Assembly (NCBI RefSeq): GCF_002217475.1
Contig: NZ_MUHH01000024.1
Span: forward strand, 62,001 to 126,000
From: Flavobacterium tructae
GTDB taxonomy: Bacteria; Bacteroidota; Bacteroidia; Flavobacteriales; Flavobacteriaceae
DNA length: 64,000 bases
Reading direction: 5' to 3'
Positions within the stretch are counted from its first letter, which is position 1; every line of letters starts with the position of its first letter. Below, piece after piece: positions 15,636-24,173 of the stretch. Both the position numbers and the translations under genes were made by a program. The notes under the pieces are model-generated. The model searched no databases. It was not told where the DNA came from and saw only the letters and a program-made list of their open reading frames with translations.

Positions 15636-17048
15636 ATGTTACGACCTTGGCAATTAGAAATTCAACTCAACGCAAATGATGCAAAAGCCATTTATCTGCA
15701 AATCGCTGATGCAATCATCGAAGCCATTCAAACCGGAATGCTCAACAGCGGTAATGCACTGCCCGGCAGCCGGCAGCTTGCAGGCTTACTAAAAGTGAAC
15801 CGAAATACTGTTATTGAAGCTTTAGACGTTTTAATTGCCGAAGGCTGGCTCATTACATTGGAAAGGAAAGGAACTTTCGTAGCCGATATTCTGCCATTGG
15901 CTTCCAAAAACATCGCTCAAAAGCAAAAACCAAATTATACTGAGGAAGAAAAACAGCCTCTTATTGTTTTTGATGATGGAATCCCCGATAGTCGAATTGC
16001 ACCAATGAACGAACTCGCCAGAGCTTACCGACAGATTTTTAACCGAAAATCGCGTTGGCAGATCATGGGATACAGTACCGAGTACGGAAATCTGGAATTT
16101 CGTAAAGCCATTGTACAGATGCTCAATTTTAAAAGAGGAATGAATGTCACTCCGGACCAAATTTGCATCACACGTGGAAGCCAGATGGCAATGTACCTAA
16201 CCTCCAACTGTTTATTATCAAAAGACGATTACGTAATGGTCGAAAACCCGGGGTATCAGGCCGCTTGGGAAACATTTCAAAGCAGTGGAGCTAAATTACT
16301 GCCAATAAATGTCGACAAAGACGGCTTGCTGATTGATGAGGTCGAAGCTTATCTGAAAAAGTTCAGCAACATAAAAGCCATATACGTAACACCGCATCAT
16401 CAATTTCCAACTACGGTTACCCTGAGTCTCAAACGAAGATTAAAACTCATCGAATTGTCCAATCAATACGGTTTTACCATTATCGAAGACGATTACGATC
16501 ATGAATTTCATTTCGGACAAAGACCTATTCTTCCTATTTCAAGTTACAGCAATGCCAAAAACACGGTTTACATTGGAACATTGAGCAAAATTGTTGCACC
16601 AGCCTTACGAATCGGATATTTGGTAAGTGATCGCAAAACCATTTTAAAAGTGGGCAAACACCGAAAAATAATTGATGTACAAGGTGATAACATTATGGAA
16701 GAAGCCGTTTTACAGCTCATAAACGAAGGCGAGATTAAAAGGCACCTTAAACGAACAACCCTTATTTACAAAGCAAAACGCGACTATTTTGAAACGATTT
16801 GCAACAAATACCTCAAAGACAAAACCACTTTTACCAAACCCGAAGGAGGCCTGGCATTTTGGATAATTCCCAACTCGCCAGTTAATATTTCTGAAATTGC
16901 GGACAAACTGCTGTTAAAAGGGATCAAAATAATAACACCTGAGAAATTCAGTTTTAATAAACCTGTGCAAGGATTCAGACTTGGTTATGCCTCCTTAACT
17001 GAAAAACAAATTGAAGACGGAATCGTTGAGCTTGCTAAGCTGTTGTGA
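15636..17048 (+). CDS. MocR/PdxR-type GntR regulator with aminotransferase domain
   Basis: The 470-residue protein is a fusion. Residues 1-75 form a GntR-type winged helix (LNSGNALPGSRQLAGLLKVN), and residues 110-470 a fold-type I aminotransferase domain with the PLP Lys in TLSKIVAPALRIGY, near residue 316. MocR proteins sense PLP or an amino compound and usually control a divergent neighbour; PdxR is the known example, but no pdxS/pdxT gene is present here. The divergent cupin-aldolase operon is the obvious target. Confidence 0.9.
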   Translation: MLRPWQLEIQLNANDAKAIYLQIADAIIEAIQTGMLNSGNALPGSRQLAGLLKVNRNTVIEALDVLIAEGWLITLERKGTFVADILPLASKNIAQKQKPNYTEEEKQPLIVFDDGIPDSRIAPMNELARAYRQIFNRKSRWQIMGYSTEYGNLEFRKAIVQMLNFKRGMNVTPDQICITRGSQMAMYLTSNCLLSKDDYVMVENPGYQAAWETFQSSGAKLLPINVDKDGLLIDEVEAYLKKFSNIKAIYVTPHHQFPTTVTLSLKRRLKLIELSNQYGFTIIEDDYDHEFHFGQRPILPISSYSNAKNTVYIGTLSKIVAPALRIGYLVSDRKTILKVGKHRKIIDVQGDNIMEEAVLQLINEGEIKRHLKRTTLIYKAKRDYFETICNKYLKDKTTFTKPEGGLAFWIIPNSPVNISEIADKLLLKGIKIITPEKFSFNKPVQGFRLGYASLTEKQIEDGIVELAKLL

Positions 17049-17055
17049 GTTTTGT

Positions 17056-17286
17056 TTGTTTCAAGTTCCAAGTTTCAGGTAGAAATGCGATTAAACTTTG
17101 CGCAGACTTTACTGCAAAGATGCAAAGGTTTACGCAAAGTTCGTTAAATCTGTCACAAAGCTTTGCGAACTTAGCGTTTTCATAAAATCCCGGATAGTAA
17201 AAAACTTAGCGTGCCTTGCGGTTAATCTTTTTACCCTCATTCAAAACCTAAAACCTAAAACTTGAAACCCAAAACCTGAAACAAAA
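17056..17286. repeat. Mixed dispersed repeats before the M14 peptidase
   Basis: The 270-base spacer is almost wholly repeats: a TTTCAAGTTCCAAGTTTCAGG run (17059-17079), TTTGCG/GCAAAG runs with GCTTTGCGAACTTAGCG (17095-17182), a CTTGCGGTTAA segment (17215-17225), and CCTAAAACTTGAAAC runs (17246-17284). The middle part is a half copy of the palindromic element at 40937-41077. Confidence 0.75.
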
Positions 17287-17290
17287 AACC

Positions 17291-17298
17291 TATATTTG
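17291..17298 (+). promoter_or_regulatory. Promoter -7 box for the M14 peptidase
   Basis: TATATTTG is a perfect TAnnTTTG match 24 nt before the ATG at 17323 and directly after the repeat block. It supports the start at 17323 over the in-frame ATG at 17296, which would overlap the box. Confidence 0.65.
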
Positions 17299-17322
17299 AT
17301 TCTTGCTAACAAAACCAAAACC

Positions 17323-19050
17323 ATGAAACTTTTTACATTTCTCTTTTCACTTTTCACTCTAACCCTTTTCGCTCAAAACAATAAAAAATACGAAACTTTC
17401 TTCGAAAAAGGAAACGGAAATCAGTCCGCTTCTTATCAAGAAACGATTCAGTATTATAAACTTTTAGCACGTGATTTTGCGACCATCCAAATTAAAGAAA
17501 TGGGGCTAACTGATTCCGGTGAGCCATTACACATGATCACTTACAATCCTGAAAAAGAATTTGATTTTGAGAAAATTCAAAAGAACAAAGCAGTGCTTTT
17601 TATCAATAATGGCATTCATGCCGGAGAACCTGATGGAATCGATGCCACCATGCAATTCTACAGAGATCTGGCAACAGGAAAAATAAAAGCCCCGAAAAAT
17701 ACCATATTGGTTACGATTCCGGTTTACAATATTGGCGGCGCTTTGAACCGAAATTCGACCACAAGAGCCAATCAGGATGGTCCGGAAATTTATGGTTTCA
17801 GAGGAAATGCCCGCAACTACGACCTCAATCGTGATTTAATGAAATCAGATACGCGAAACACCAAAAGTTTTGTTGAGATTTTTCAGAAAATAAATCCCGA
17901 CGTTTTTATTGACAATCACGTGAGTAACGGCTCTGATTATCAATACAAATTAACCTATATCATGACACAGCACAACAAACTGGGAACCGTGTTGGGTGAT
18001 TTTATGAATAGCGAAATGATGCCGGCTCTGGTCAAAGATCTACAACAAAAGAAAATTGAAACAACACCATACGTAGATTCATTTAAAGACACCCCTGACA
18101 AAGGTTTTGGTCAGTTTGTAGATAGTCCACGATATACAACGGGTTATACTTCATTATTTAACACCATTGGTTTTGTGGTTGAAACACACATGCTGAAAAA
18201 ATATGCCGAACGTGTAAAAATGACTTACGAATACACCAAATCTACTTTAGATTACACTGATGCCAATTACCAAAAAATCAAGGAACTCCGAGTAAAAAAC
18301 CTGGAACAATATCAAGCTAAGAAAAACTATACTATAAAATGGGAGCTGGACAGTACAAAAGCCACCACCTTTTCTTTCTTGGGTTATGAAGCAGCTTACA
18401 AAAAAAGCGAGGCTACAACCGGAGATCGCTTGTACTACGATCGAAGCAAACCATATAAAAAAGAGGTTCCTTATATCAAAGAATTCAAATCAGTAAAAGA
18501 GGTTGTTATACCTTCTGCTTATATCATACCACGTGGTTATTGGAATATTATTGACCTTTTAAAGAACAATAACATTTCGTTTACCCAACTTAAAAACGAT
18601 ACTATTATTGAAGTAGAAAGTTATAAAATTGCCGATTTTAAAACCGTTCCATCTGCATACGAAGGACACTATTTACACCGAAATACAACGGTAACTTCTA
18701 AAATTGTTAAAATGGCTTTCGCCAAAGGAGATTACATCATTCCAACCAATCAAAAAGGTGTAAAATACATCTTAGAAGCCTTTGAACCAGAAGGATTTGA
18801 TTCGTTTTTCAACTGGAATTTCTTTGATACTATTTTACAGCAAAAAGAGCACTATTCCAATTATATTTTTGAAGATACCGCTGCTAAACTCCTAAAAGAA
18901 AACACAACTTTAAAAGCCGAACTGGAAAATAAAAAACAAACTGATCCAGAATTTGCTAAAAATCCGGAAGTACAGTTAGACTGGATTTATAAACATTCGG
19001 CCTATTATGAAAAGGCACATTTGCAGTATCCTGTTTATCGGGTTTTGTAG
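17323..19050 (+). CDS. Exported M14-family zinc carboxypeptidase
   Basis: The 575-residue protein starts with a signal peptide (MKLFTFLFSLFTLTLFAQ). Zinc ligands fit M14: HAGEP (His and Glu near residues 99 and 102) and the later His in DNHVSNG near residue 199. The substrate-binding NARNYDLNRD and a Glu in VVETHML, which may be the catalytic base, are also present. It should act outside the cytoplasm on peptides, perhaps as nutrient scavenging. The C-terminal part of about 250 residues after the peptidase domain is of unknown function. Confidence 0.87.
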   Translation: MKLFTFLFSLFTLTLFAQNNKKYETFFEKGNGNQSASYQETIQYYKLLARDFATIQIKEMGLTDSGEPLHMITYNPEKEFDFEKIQKNKAVLFINNGIHAGEPDGIDATMQFYRDLATGKIKAPKNTILVTIPVYNIGGALNRNSTTRANQDGPEIYGFRGNARNYDLNRDLMKSDTRNTKSFVEIFQKINPDVFIDNHVSNGSDYQYKLTYIMTQHNKLGTVLGDFMNSEMMPALVKDLQQKKIETTPYVDSFKDTPDKGFGQFVDSPRYTTGYTSLFNTIGFVVETHMLKKYAERVKMTYEYTKSTLDYTDANYQKIKELRVKNLEQYQAKKNYTIKWELDSTKATTFSFLGYEAAYKKSEATTGDRLYYDRSKPYKKEVPYIKEFKSVKEVVIPSAYIIPRGYWNIIDLLKNNNISFTQLKNDTIIEVESYKIADFKTVPSAYEGHYLHRNTTVTSKIVKMAFAKGDYIIPTNQKGVKYILEAFEPEGFDSFFNWNFFDTILQQKEHYSNYIFEDTAAKLLKENTTLKAELENKKQTDPEFAKNPEVQLDWIYKHSAYYEKAHLQYPVYRVL

Positions 19051-19204
19051 TTTTTTTGATTGTGTTGATTTTTTTTACGCAAAGTACGTTAAGTTTTTTT
19101 TGATTTTGATTACGTTGAGAAAACGCTGAGATCGCAAAGCTAATTTTAAAAGTAGTAACCATTAAATATTTATTACAAACCATTCTTAGAAAATCTTAAA
19201 AATT

Positions 19205-19696
19205 ATGAAAGACGAAATAATTAAAATCCTGCTTGAACTGTTCATAATAAGTATTATTGGTGGAGCCATTACATTTTATTATAATAAACTACAAAAAAAC
19301 AGAGAAATATTACTCAGTCTTATCGATCAAATTTCTTCAGTACATTCTCAATTTTTATCATTAAGATATAAATATAATGTTTTGTTTACTATCCCTGGAA
19401 AGCCAATTTCTAATATTCTTAATATTGATGAAGTTAATAAGCTAAAATGGGAATACTATGAAGAAGCATGCATTCTAATAAGTAAATTTCAAAGCATAAA
19501 GCCACTTCTTTTAAAATTTGTTCCTGAATTAAAAGAAGAGATCAGCATGGTAGATAATTACTATCAAGTGTATCGCCGAACAATTAGATCAAATCAGTCA
19601 ATATTTCAAAATGAAAATGGAAAAACAGATTCTGCACAAAATAATCTGAAAAAATTGTATTATGAATTAATACAACAATTGACAAATAAAATCTAG
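19205..19696 (+). CDS. Small membrane protein with coiled-coil-like body, function unknown
   Basis: The 163-residue protein has one N-terminal membrane helix (about residues 6-25, ILLELFIISIIGGAITFYY), and the rest is a charged, helix-rich cytoplasmic or periplasmic body. I know no family for it. AT content and codon use resemble the orphan kinase-like gene at 10.4 kb more than the housekeeping genes. It has no clear operon partner, and only a weak AT-rich leader precedes it. Confidence 0.5.
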   Translation: MKDEIIKILLELFIISIIGGAITFYYNKLQKNREILLSLIDQISSVHSQFLSLRYKYNVLFTIPGKPISNILNIDEVNKLKWEYYEEACILISKFQSIKPLLLKFVPELKEEISMVDNYYQVYRRTIRSNQSIFQNENGKTDSAQNNLKKLYYELIQQLTNKI

Positions 19697-19812
19697 AAAA
19701 TAAACACTCCTGTGTAACGGGAGCGTCCCGCTCATAAATGCAATTTAAATCAACACAAAGAGGTCACGAGCGGGAAACTCGCACTAGCGAAAAATAAACT
19801 CAACAGAAATAT

Positions 19813-19849
19813 AAAAGCCTAATAAAAAGAAATTTTATTAGGCTTTTTT
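19813..19849. terminator. Bidirectional intrinsic terminator
   Basis: AAAAGCCTAATAAAA pairs with TTTTATTAGGCTTTTTT over a short loop. It separates the small membrane protein gene and the convergent XRE regulator. Confidence 0.9.
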
Positions 19850-19867
19850 AAATTATGGAAAGAAAAA

Positions 19868-20287
19868 CTATTTATCCTTCAATATCTTTTCTAAAAACTC
19901 AACTTTTTCTTTTTCGGCCTGAACCAAACGTTCGTATAGTTTTTTATTTTCTTCATAAGCATCAATTAACTTTTCCAAAGGATTAAAAGTGAGATTAGTA
20001 CAAGAATTATTTAGTATCTGTCCTTTTGCACTATTATCGTAAAAATTATTAAAATAATTAATTGCTGCTTCGTCTGAAAAATTTTTAAGCGCTTCAACAG
20101 TTACTCCCAAAGCTTTTGCAATTGGAGCAAGTTTCTCATCGTCTATCGTTTCACTATTCTCCAAAATTGAAATTGCCTGTTGGTTGGTTCCTAAAGCCTG
20201 TGCCAACGCTTCCTGTTTCATGTCTCTCAGTTCACGAATTCGGCTAATTTTTCGTCCTATGTGGTTTGGTTTTGATAATGTGCTCAT
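19868..20287 (-). CDS. XRE-family helix-turn-helix regulator
   Basis: The 139-residue protein has an N-terminal Cro/CI-type HTH (about residues 12-66; MKQEALAQALGTNQQAISILE is the DNA-contact part) followed by a linker and a C-terminal coiled coil (AYEENKKLYERLVQAEKEKVEFLEKIL) that probably dimerises. Targets are unknown. It has no linked toxin gene, so a role as an antitoxin is not supported. The -7 box TATCTTTG ends 4 nt before the ATG, so the mRNA may be leaderless. Confidence 0.85.
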   Translation of the reverse strand: MSTLSKPNHIGRKISRIRELRDMKQEALAQALGTNQQAISILENSETIDDEKLAPIAKALGVTVEALKNFSDEAAINYFNNFYDNSAKGQILNNSCTNLTFNPLEKLIDAYEENKKLYERLVQAEKEKVEFLEKILKDK

Positions 20288-20291
20288 AATT

Positions 20292-20299
20292 CAAAGATA
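20292..20299 (-). promoter_or_regulatory. -7 box 4 nt before the XRE regulator ATG
   Basis: The minus strand reads TATCTTTG, AATT, ATG. The match to TAnnTTTG is perfect. Only a weak -33-like ATTG is found upstream. Confidence 0.5.
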
Positions 20300-20519
20300 A
20301 TATTAACAATCATTACAATCAATAATGTAAAAAACATATTTTACTATGTATGATACAATTTAGATGCTTTTACTATTGATTTGGATATCAAACAAAAGTA
20401 CGATTTTTGAGACATGAAATAGTTAAAAATGAAAAATTATACAGATTCTAAAAAAAGCTGACTTTCTTAGTAAAAAATCCATAACATATGATAATTTTTT
20501 TGTTTGCGAATAGTCTATC

Positions 20520-20774
20520 GCCCTTTCAGGGCTTAACCCAAAAAATCATTATTCATTCTTAGTGCTTCGCACTAAGCTATTGCTAAAGCTCTTTCAGAGC
20601 AAAAAAAATCAAAAATAACATGAAAACTTAAAATCATACGCTTCACACCAAAACCATTACATAAAATTCTTCCAGATGAAAGATTATAAAAAAACGGGCT
20701 GAAAGCCCAAAAAGCAACAGCGCAGTGCAACGCACTGCAAATTAAATAAAAAGTAAATCCCGCCCTGAAAGGGC
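20520..20774. repeat. REP-like palindrome cluster, two triads head to head
   Basis: Six palindromes occur in order: GCCCTTTCAGGGC (20520), AGTGCTTCGCACT (20561), GCTCTTTCAGAGC (20588), then GGGCTGAAAGCCC (20696), GCAGTGCAACGCACTGC (20722) and GCCCTGAAAGGGC (20762). The second three repeat the first three in reverse order and orientation. The cluster fills much of the 790-base gene-free spacer between the XRE gene and the 21081 gene. Confidence 0.85.
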
Positions 20775-21025
20775 AAAAGCAAACAAACACAAAGTATTTT
20801 TTTAGAGAGAACAACTCATCTTAAACGAAAACACCACACAAAACTTCGAAAATATTTTCTCGTTGAGACGGGACTTTCGCTACTATAGAGCTTAATACTA
20901 TTTACACTTCATTTATCCCCCTTTACACCACATTATTGCTAAGATTCTTCTAAAACAAGAAGTTTTAAGCATTGATGGTTGATCCTGATTAATCAAAAAA
21001 CATTCAGATTATCCAACAGTTCATT

Positions 21026-21033
21026 TATATTTG
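21026..21033 (+). promoter_or_regulatory. Promoter -7 box (TATATTTG)
   Basis: A perfect TAnnTTTG match 47 nt before the ATG at 21081. It supports the shorter start of that gene, because the box lies inside the longer reading frame. Confidence 0.55.
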
Positions 21034-21080
21034 TTAAAACTATAACCATACCATTAAACCAATTTAAACCAAAAACCATA

Positions 21081-21575
21081 ATGAATACCTCTTTTTATCT
21101 CGAGGGCTTTCAAAAAGCCGCCGACCGTCTCGATCAAAAAACATTAGACGAAAAATCAATCGAAGTTGCAGTTGGTCTATACTTAGACTCCGTATTCCTA
21201 AAACTGTACAAAAGATCATGGTCAACCAATCCGCAGGAAGCACTGACAGCCGAATCACGAATTTTCTTTTCAATTTGGGTTAATGACTCTGGTATCGAAA
21301 AACAAAGAATGATGTACAACATCCACGCTTTAAAGCTTAGAAAATTTAAAGTTTATACTATTGAGAGTCGAAAATTTGCCGAAGTCTTCAGAAAATCGTT
21401 TAAAAAGTACGAAGAAATCTGGCCAAATGTAACTACAAATCATGGCCCGTTAACCCTAATGGAAGGCTGGGTAACATTAAATTCCGAGAACTTTCAGGAA
21501 GAGATTACAGAACTCACTCATAAATTCTTAAAAATTGAGTACCTAATCGACGACGCTTTCTATCAGTTTGAATAA
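21081..21575 (+). CDS. Conserved-looking cytoplasmic protein, function unknown
   Basis: The start at 21081 (MNTSFYLEGFQ) is chosen over an upstream in-frame Met because the -7 box at 21026 would otherwise be coding. The 164-residue protein is soluble and mixed alpha/beta, with a well-formed amphipathic N-terminal helix and several Trp and Tyr residues. I recognise no catalytic motif. It stands alone between the REP-like cluster and a convergent gene. Confidence 0.55.
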   Translation: MNTSFYLEGFQKAADRLDQKTLDEKSIEVAVGLYLDSVFLKLYKRSWSTNPQEALTAESRIFFSIWVNDSGIEKQRMMYNIHALKLRKFKVYTIESRKFAEVFRKSFKKYEEIWPNVTTNHGPLTLMEGWVTLNSENFQEEITELTHKFLKIEYLIDDAFYQFE

Positions 21576-21698
21576 TAAACAATTACCAAAATTCTGCTCG
21601 TGAACACGTTTATTTCAAAGTTTAAAACCTTAAAAAAAGAACGGCTTCACGAGCAAAAATTCAAATTTCAACTTTTACTTCTGTAATAGCTAAACCTT

Positions 21699-21929
21699 TT
21701 ACTGGCTATTTTCGTCTTTAATACCTTTTAGTAAAGCATAAATTGCCATTGCATGACCTTGCCCTAATTCAAAATCTGCTTTAAGCCAGTTTACAATATC
21801 TCCGGCTTTTACTTCAGGCTTGAGTTTTCCTTCGTGAGTAAATGCTTTTTGTTCTGCCAAAGCCCTAAATTCGGCCGGACCATTGCCCGTTTTTTCTTTG
21901 ATTGTTTTTAAATACGCTTGAAATGACAT
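21699..21929 (-). CDS. DUF4287-like small protein
   Basis: The 76-residue protein (MSFQAYLKTIKEKTGNGPAEF) fits the DUF4287 family: an N-terminal helix, the TGNGPAEFRALAEQKAF segment and the GDIVNWLKADFELGQGHAMAIYALLKG block. The same sequence block occurs elsewhere fused to DUF5655 domains. Its role is unknown. An open frame extends 51 codons upstream, but that extension lies in non-coding-like sequence, so the short start is preferred. A 260-base region with possible RNA structure precedes it. Confidence 0.75.
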   Translation of the reverse strand: MSFQAYLKTIKEKTGNGPAEFRALAEQKAFTHEGKLKPEVKAGDIVNWLKADFELGQGHAMAIYALLKGIKDENSQ

Positions 21930-22064
21930 AAAAGTTCGTTTAATTGATTCATCGACAAACGAAAATACAATTAAAATCAAAACATTACCAAGATTATTCT
22001 TAGCTTTTACTGTAAAAACAACTATAAGTAGCGAATAGAACTCTACCAGTGAAGTGGCTCGCAT

Positions 22065-22134
22065 AATCCTACAGCATCTCAATAAGAGAACATATAGGCT
22101 GTAGTGCCCTCCTCTCTTATCAGGATGATGGCAC
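22065..22134. ncRNA. Candidate structured RNA with loop-loop pairing
   Basis: Two hairpins lie side by side: CTACAGC/GCTGTAG (22069-22075 with 22098-22104) and GTGCC/GGCAC (22104-22108 with 22130-22134). Their loops contain ATAAGAGA (22082-22089) and TCTCTTAT (22113-22120), which are perfectly complementary. The coding strand is not certain; on minus it would precede the DUF4287 gene. Confidence 0.3.
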
Positions 22135-22190
22135 GCCTAATTAAAAGGGGTAAAAAATTATCAGGAAATGATGAGGTAGTATTTTTTCCC

Positions 22191-22799
22191 TTACTCTACT
22201 TTAATTTCACTTTCCTCTTCAAATAACAGCTTAATGTTTTCGTAAGAGTTTTTCAAAGCTTCTTTTATTTGTTCCGGATTTAACCAGGCCACTTTTTCGA
22301 TACCTTCTTCAGCCTGACCATGAGGAATCCCTTCAAAGTCTGTATGCATTTCAAACCAATGCGTGATTTTGAGTTTGTATTTTCCGTTACGCTTAAAAAC
22401 ATGATACGTTTTTTGAAGTTTATTGGTAATACGAAGCTGGCTCACACCTGTTTCTTCTTCCACCTCACGAATAGCCGTAGCCTCAATTTCTTCCCCCTTC
22501 TCGATTCCGCCCTTAGGCAAATCCCACTTTCCATTTCTGAAGATAAATAAAACCTCGCCTCTTTTATTGTACACAAAACCTCCACCAGCTTTACTTACAG
22601 GAATTTTTGCCTTTAAGGTCTTCATAATCTCCTTTTCGTCAGGATGATACAAATAAGCTTTTTGAATTTTATTTTGAAAGATTTTCACTATAAGCTGCTC
22701 GATATCAATACTCTCTAACAAGAATAATTGAAAATTAGTCTCTCTCGAGATTTCATTTGTCAAAAAAAGTGGTTTGTCGTTCACAAAAACTTTATACAT
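22191..22799 (-). CDS. NUDIX hydrolase
   Basis: The 202-residue protein carries a complete NUDIX box, GGIEKGEEIEATAIREVEEE followed by TGV, within residues 100-125; this binds Mg and cleaves nucleoside diphosphate-linked substrates. The N-terminal 65 residues (MYKVFVNDKPLFLTN) are a separate small domain typical of a Bacteroidota subgroup. The substrate is not predictable. Its start codon lies only 7 bp from the divergent pyrE start, so its promoter must lie inside pyrE. A TATCTTTA near-match at 22825-22818 on minus is a candidate. Confidence 0.88.
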   Translation of the reverse strand: MYKVFVNDKPLFLTNEISRETNFQLFLLESIDIEQLIVKIFQNKIQKAYLYHPDEKEIMKTLKAKIPVSKAGGGFVYNKRGEVLFIFRNGKWDLPKGGIEKGEEIEATAIREVEEETGVSQLRITNKLQKTYHVFKRNGKYKLKITHWFEMHTDFEGIPHGQAEEGIEKVAWLNPEQIKEALKNSYENIKLLFEEESEIKVE

Positions 22800-22802
22800 T
22801 TG
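22773..22802 (+). promoter_or_regulatory. Full promoter (TTTG-N18-TACATTTG) of pyrE
   Basis: TTTG (22773-22776), an 18-nt spacer and TACATTTG (22795-22802) match the Bacteroidota consensus at both elements. The ATG follows after 4 nt, so the mRNA should begin at or next to the start codon. The promoter lies inside the 5' end of the divergent NUDIX gene. Confidence 0.7.
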
Positions 22803-22806
22803 TACT

Positions 22807-23451
22807 ATGATTTTTAATAAAGATACTGCCGAAAAAACAGCCGAATTGCTTTTGCAAATAAATGCAATTAAATTGAATCCCGAAAATCCTTTTACATGGG
22901 CTTCAGGTTGGAAATCTCCTATTTATTGTGATAATAGGTTAATTCTTTCATTTCCAAGCATCCGAAACTACGTTCGTGATGAATTTGCGAAAAATATAGA
23001 AAAACAATTTGGAAAACCGGATGTCATTGCCGGAGTTGCTACCGGAGCAATTGGAGTTGGAATTCTTGTGGCCGAAAGCCTTGGATTACCTTTCGTATAT
23101 GTGCGTCCTGAAGCTAAAAAACACGGAAGACAAAATCAGGTAGAAGGTTTTTTACAAAAAGGTCAAAATGTTGTGGTAGTAGAAGATTTAATCAGTACCG
23201 GTAACAGTAGTTTGATGGCTGTGGAAGCTTTACGCAATGAAGGAGCTAATATTAAAGGAATGGCCGCCATTTTCACCTATGGCTTTAATGTTGCCGAAGA
23301 AAACTTTAAAAATGCCAATATCGATTTGTATACCTTAAGTAATTACGAAAACTTACTGGATTTGGCGGTTCAAAAACAATACATCAGCGAAGAACAACAG
23401 TCTACCCTGCAAGAATGGAACGTGAGTCCATCAACCTGGGGACAGGAGTAA
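22807..23451 (+). CDS. pyrE: Orotate phosphoribosyltransferase
   Basis: The 214-residue enzyme makes orotidine 5'-phosphate from orotate and PRPP in pyrimidine synthesis. The PRPP loop VVVVEDLISTGNSS and the substrate loop region YVRPEAKKHGRQNQVEG are conserved. The start at 22807 (MIFNKDTAEKTAELLLQ) matches the family N-terminus; an in-frame Met 11 codons upstream would lie within the promoter. A 175-base repeat-containing spacer separates it from the SRPBCC gene. Confidence 0.95.
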   Translation: MIFNKDTAEKTAELLLQINAIKLNPENPFTWASGWKSPIYCDNRLILSFPSIRNYVRDEFAKNIEKQFGKPDVIAGVATGAIGVGILVAESLGLPFVYVRPEAKKHGRQNQVEGFLQKGQNVVVVEDLISTGNSSLMAVEALRNEGANIKGMAAIFTYGFNVAEENFKNANIDLYTLSNYENLLDLAVQKQYISEEQQSTLQEWNVSPSTWGQE

Positions 23452-23469
23452 TTTTAGATTTTAGATTTT

Positions 23470-23605
23470 CTAAAAGTCGCTGCGCTTCTTTTGGAATTTG
23501 GACTTTACAAATTGGAACTTATTAAAAAATCCAGCTTTGCGAACTTTGCGTTTGTAAACACAAAGAAAATCAAAATCCATAGCGCCCTTTGCGGTTAAAT
23601 AAAAA
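23470..23605. repeat. Dispersed repeats between pyrE and the SRPBCC gene
   Basis: AGTCGCTGCGC and GGAATTTGGAC pieces are followed by GCTTTGCGAACTTTGCGTTT (23533-23552) and GCGCCCTTTGCGGTTAAAT (23582-23600). The last two correspond to one arm of the palindrome at 40937-41077. Confidence 0.7.
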
Positions 23606-23626
23606 TTAAAAAAAACAAATTAATAT

Positions 23627-24019
23627 ATGAACTTAGAAAGTCCAAAAGTTACCGTTCAGAAATCAGCTCAGGATTTATTTGACTTATTGACTGACGTAAA
23701 GAATTTCGAAAAATTAATGCCGGATAATATTGCTAAATTTGAAGTAATTGGCGAAGACGCTTTTATTTTTGGATTGAAAGGCATGCCGGAAATAAAACTT
23801 AAAATGAAAGATAAAACCGCACCAAACAAAATTGTTCTAGGAGCTGCGAGCGATAAACTTCCATTTACCTTAACTTCAAATATTGACAGTGTTTCTGGTT
23901 CAGAAAGTGCCGTTCAATTGTTTTTTGAAGGCGAATTCAATGCTATGATGGCTATGATGATCAAAGGCCCAATCAGCAAGTTCATCGAAACTTTAGCAAA
24001 CAATATGACTAAACTTTAA
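23627..24019 (+). CDS. SRPBCC (START-like) domain protein
   Basis: The 130-residue protein has the outline of a single SRPBCC/START-like helix-grip domain: an opening VTVQKSAQDLFDLLTDVKNFEKLMPDNI, central antiparallel strands and a C-terminal helix (ISKFIETLANNMTKL) that closes the cavity. Such domains bind lipids or other hydrophobic ligands. No catalytic residues are apparent. It follows pyrE and may be cotranscribed, as I recall from related genomes, though 175 bp of repeats lie between. Confidence 0.75.
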   Translation: MNLESPKVTVQKSAQDLFDLLTDVKNFEKLMPDNIAKFEVIGEDAFIFGLKGMPEIKLKMKDKTAPNKIVLGAASDKLPFTLTSNIDSVSGSESAVQLFFEGEFNAMMAMMIKGPISKFIETLANNMTKL

Positions 24020-24052
24020 TAATGATTAATTATTAATTGTGAATTATAAATG

Positions 24053-24086
24053 AAAGCCTGATTTAACGATCAGGCTTTTTTATTTT
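24053..24086 (+). terminator. Intrinsic terminator after the SRPBCC gene
   Basis: AAAGCCTGAT pairs with ATCAGGCTTT (ends at 24079), followed by TTTTT. Beyond it, to 24170, are CCTCTAAACCTCC and CTTAGAATCTTAGC type repeats. Confidence 0.85.
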
Positions 24087-24173
24087 TTATTTCCCAAAAA
24101 ACCTCTAAACCTCCAAACCTTTGAACCTCTAAAAAAACCTTAGAATCTTAGCAACTCAGAACCCCAGACCCTT

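Noticed and set aside
19868..20287. XRE regulator as the antitoxin of a toxin-antitoxin pair
   Set aside because: No small overlapping partner gene with toxin features lies next to it; both sides are spacers with a terminator or repeats.
20572..20814. Open frame on the minus strand through the REP-like palindromes
   Set aside because: The frame covers inverted palindromes; the translated sequence is Cys/Phe-rich and resembles no protein.
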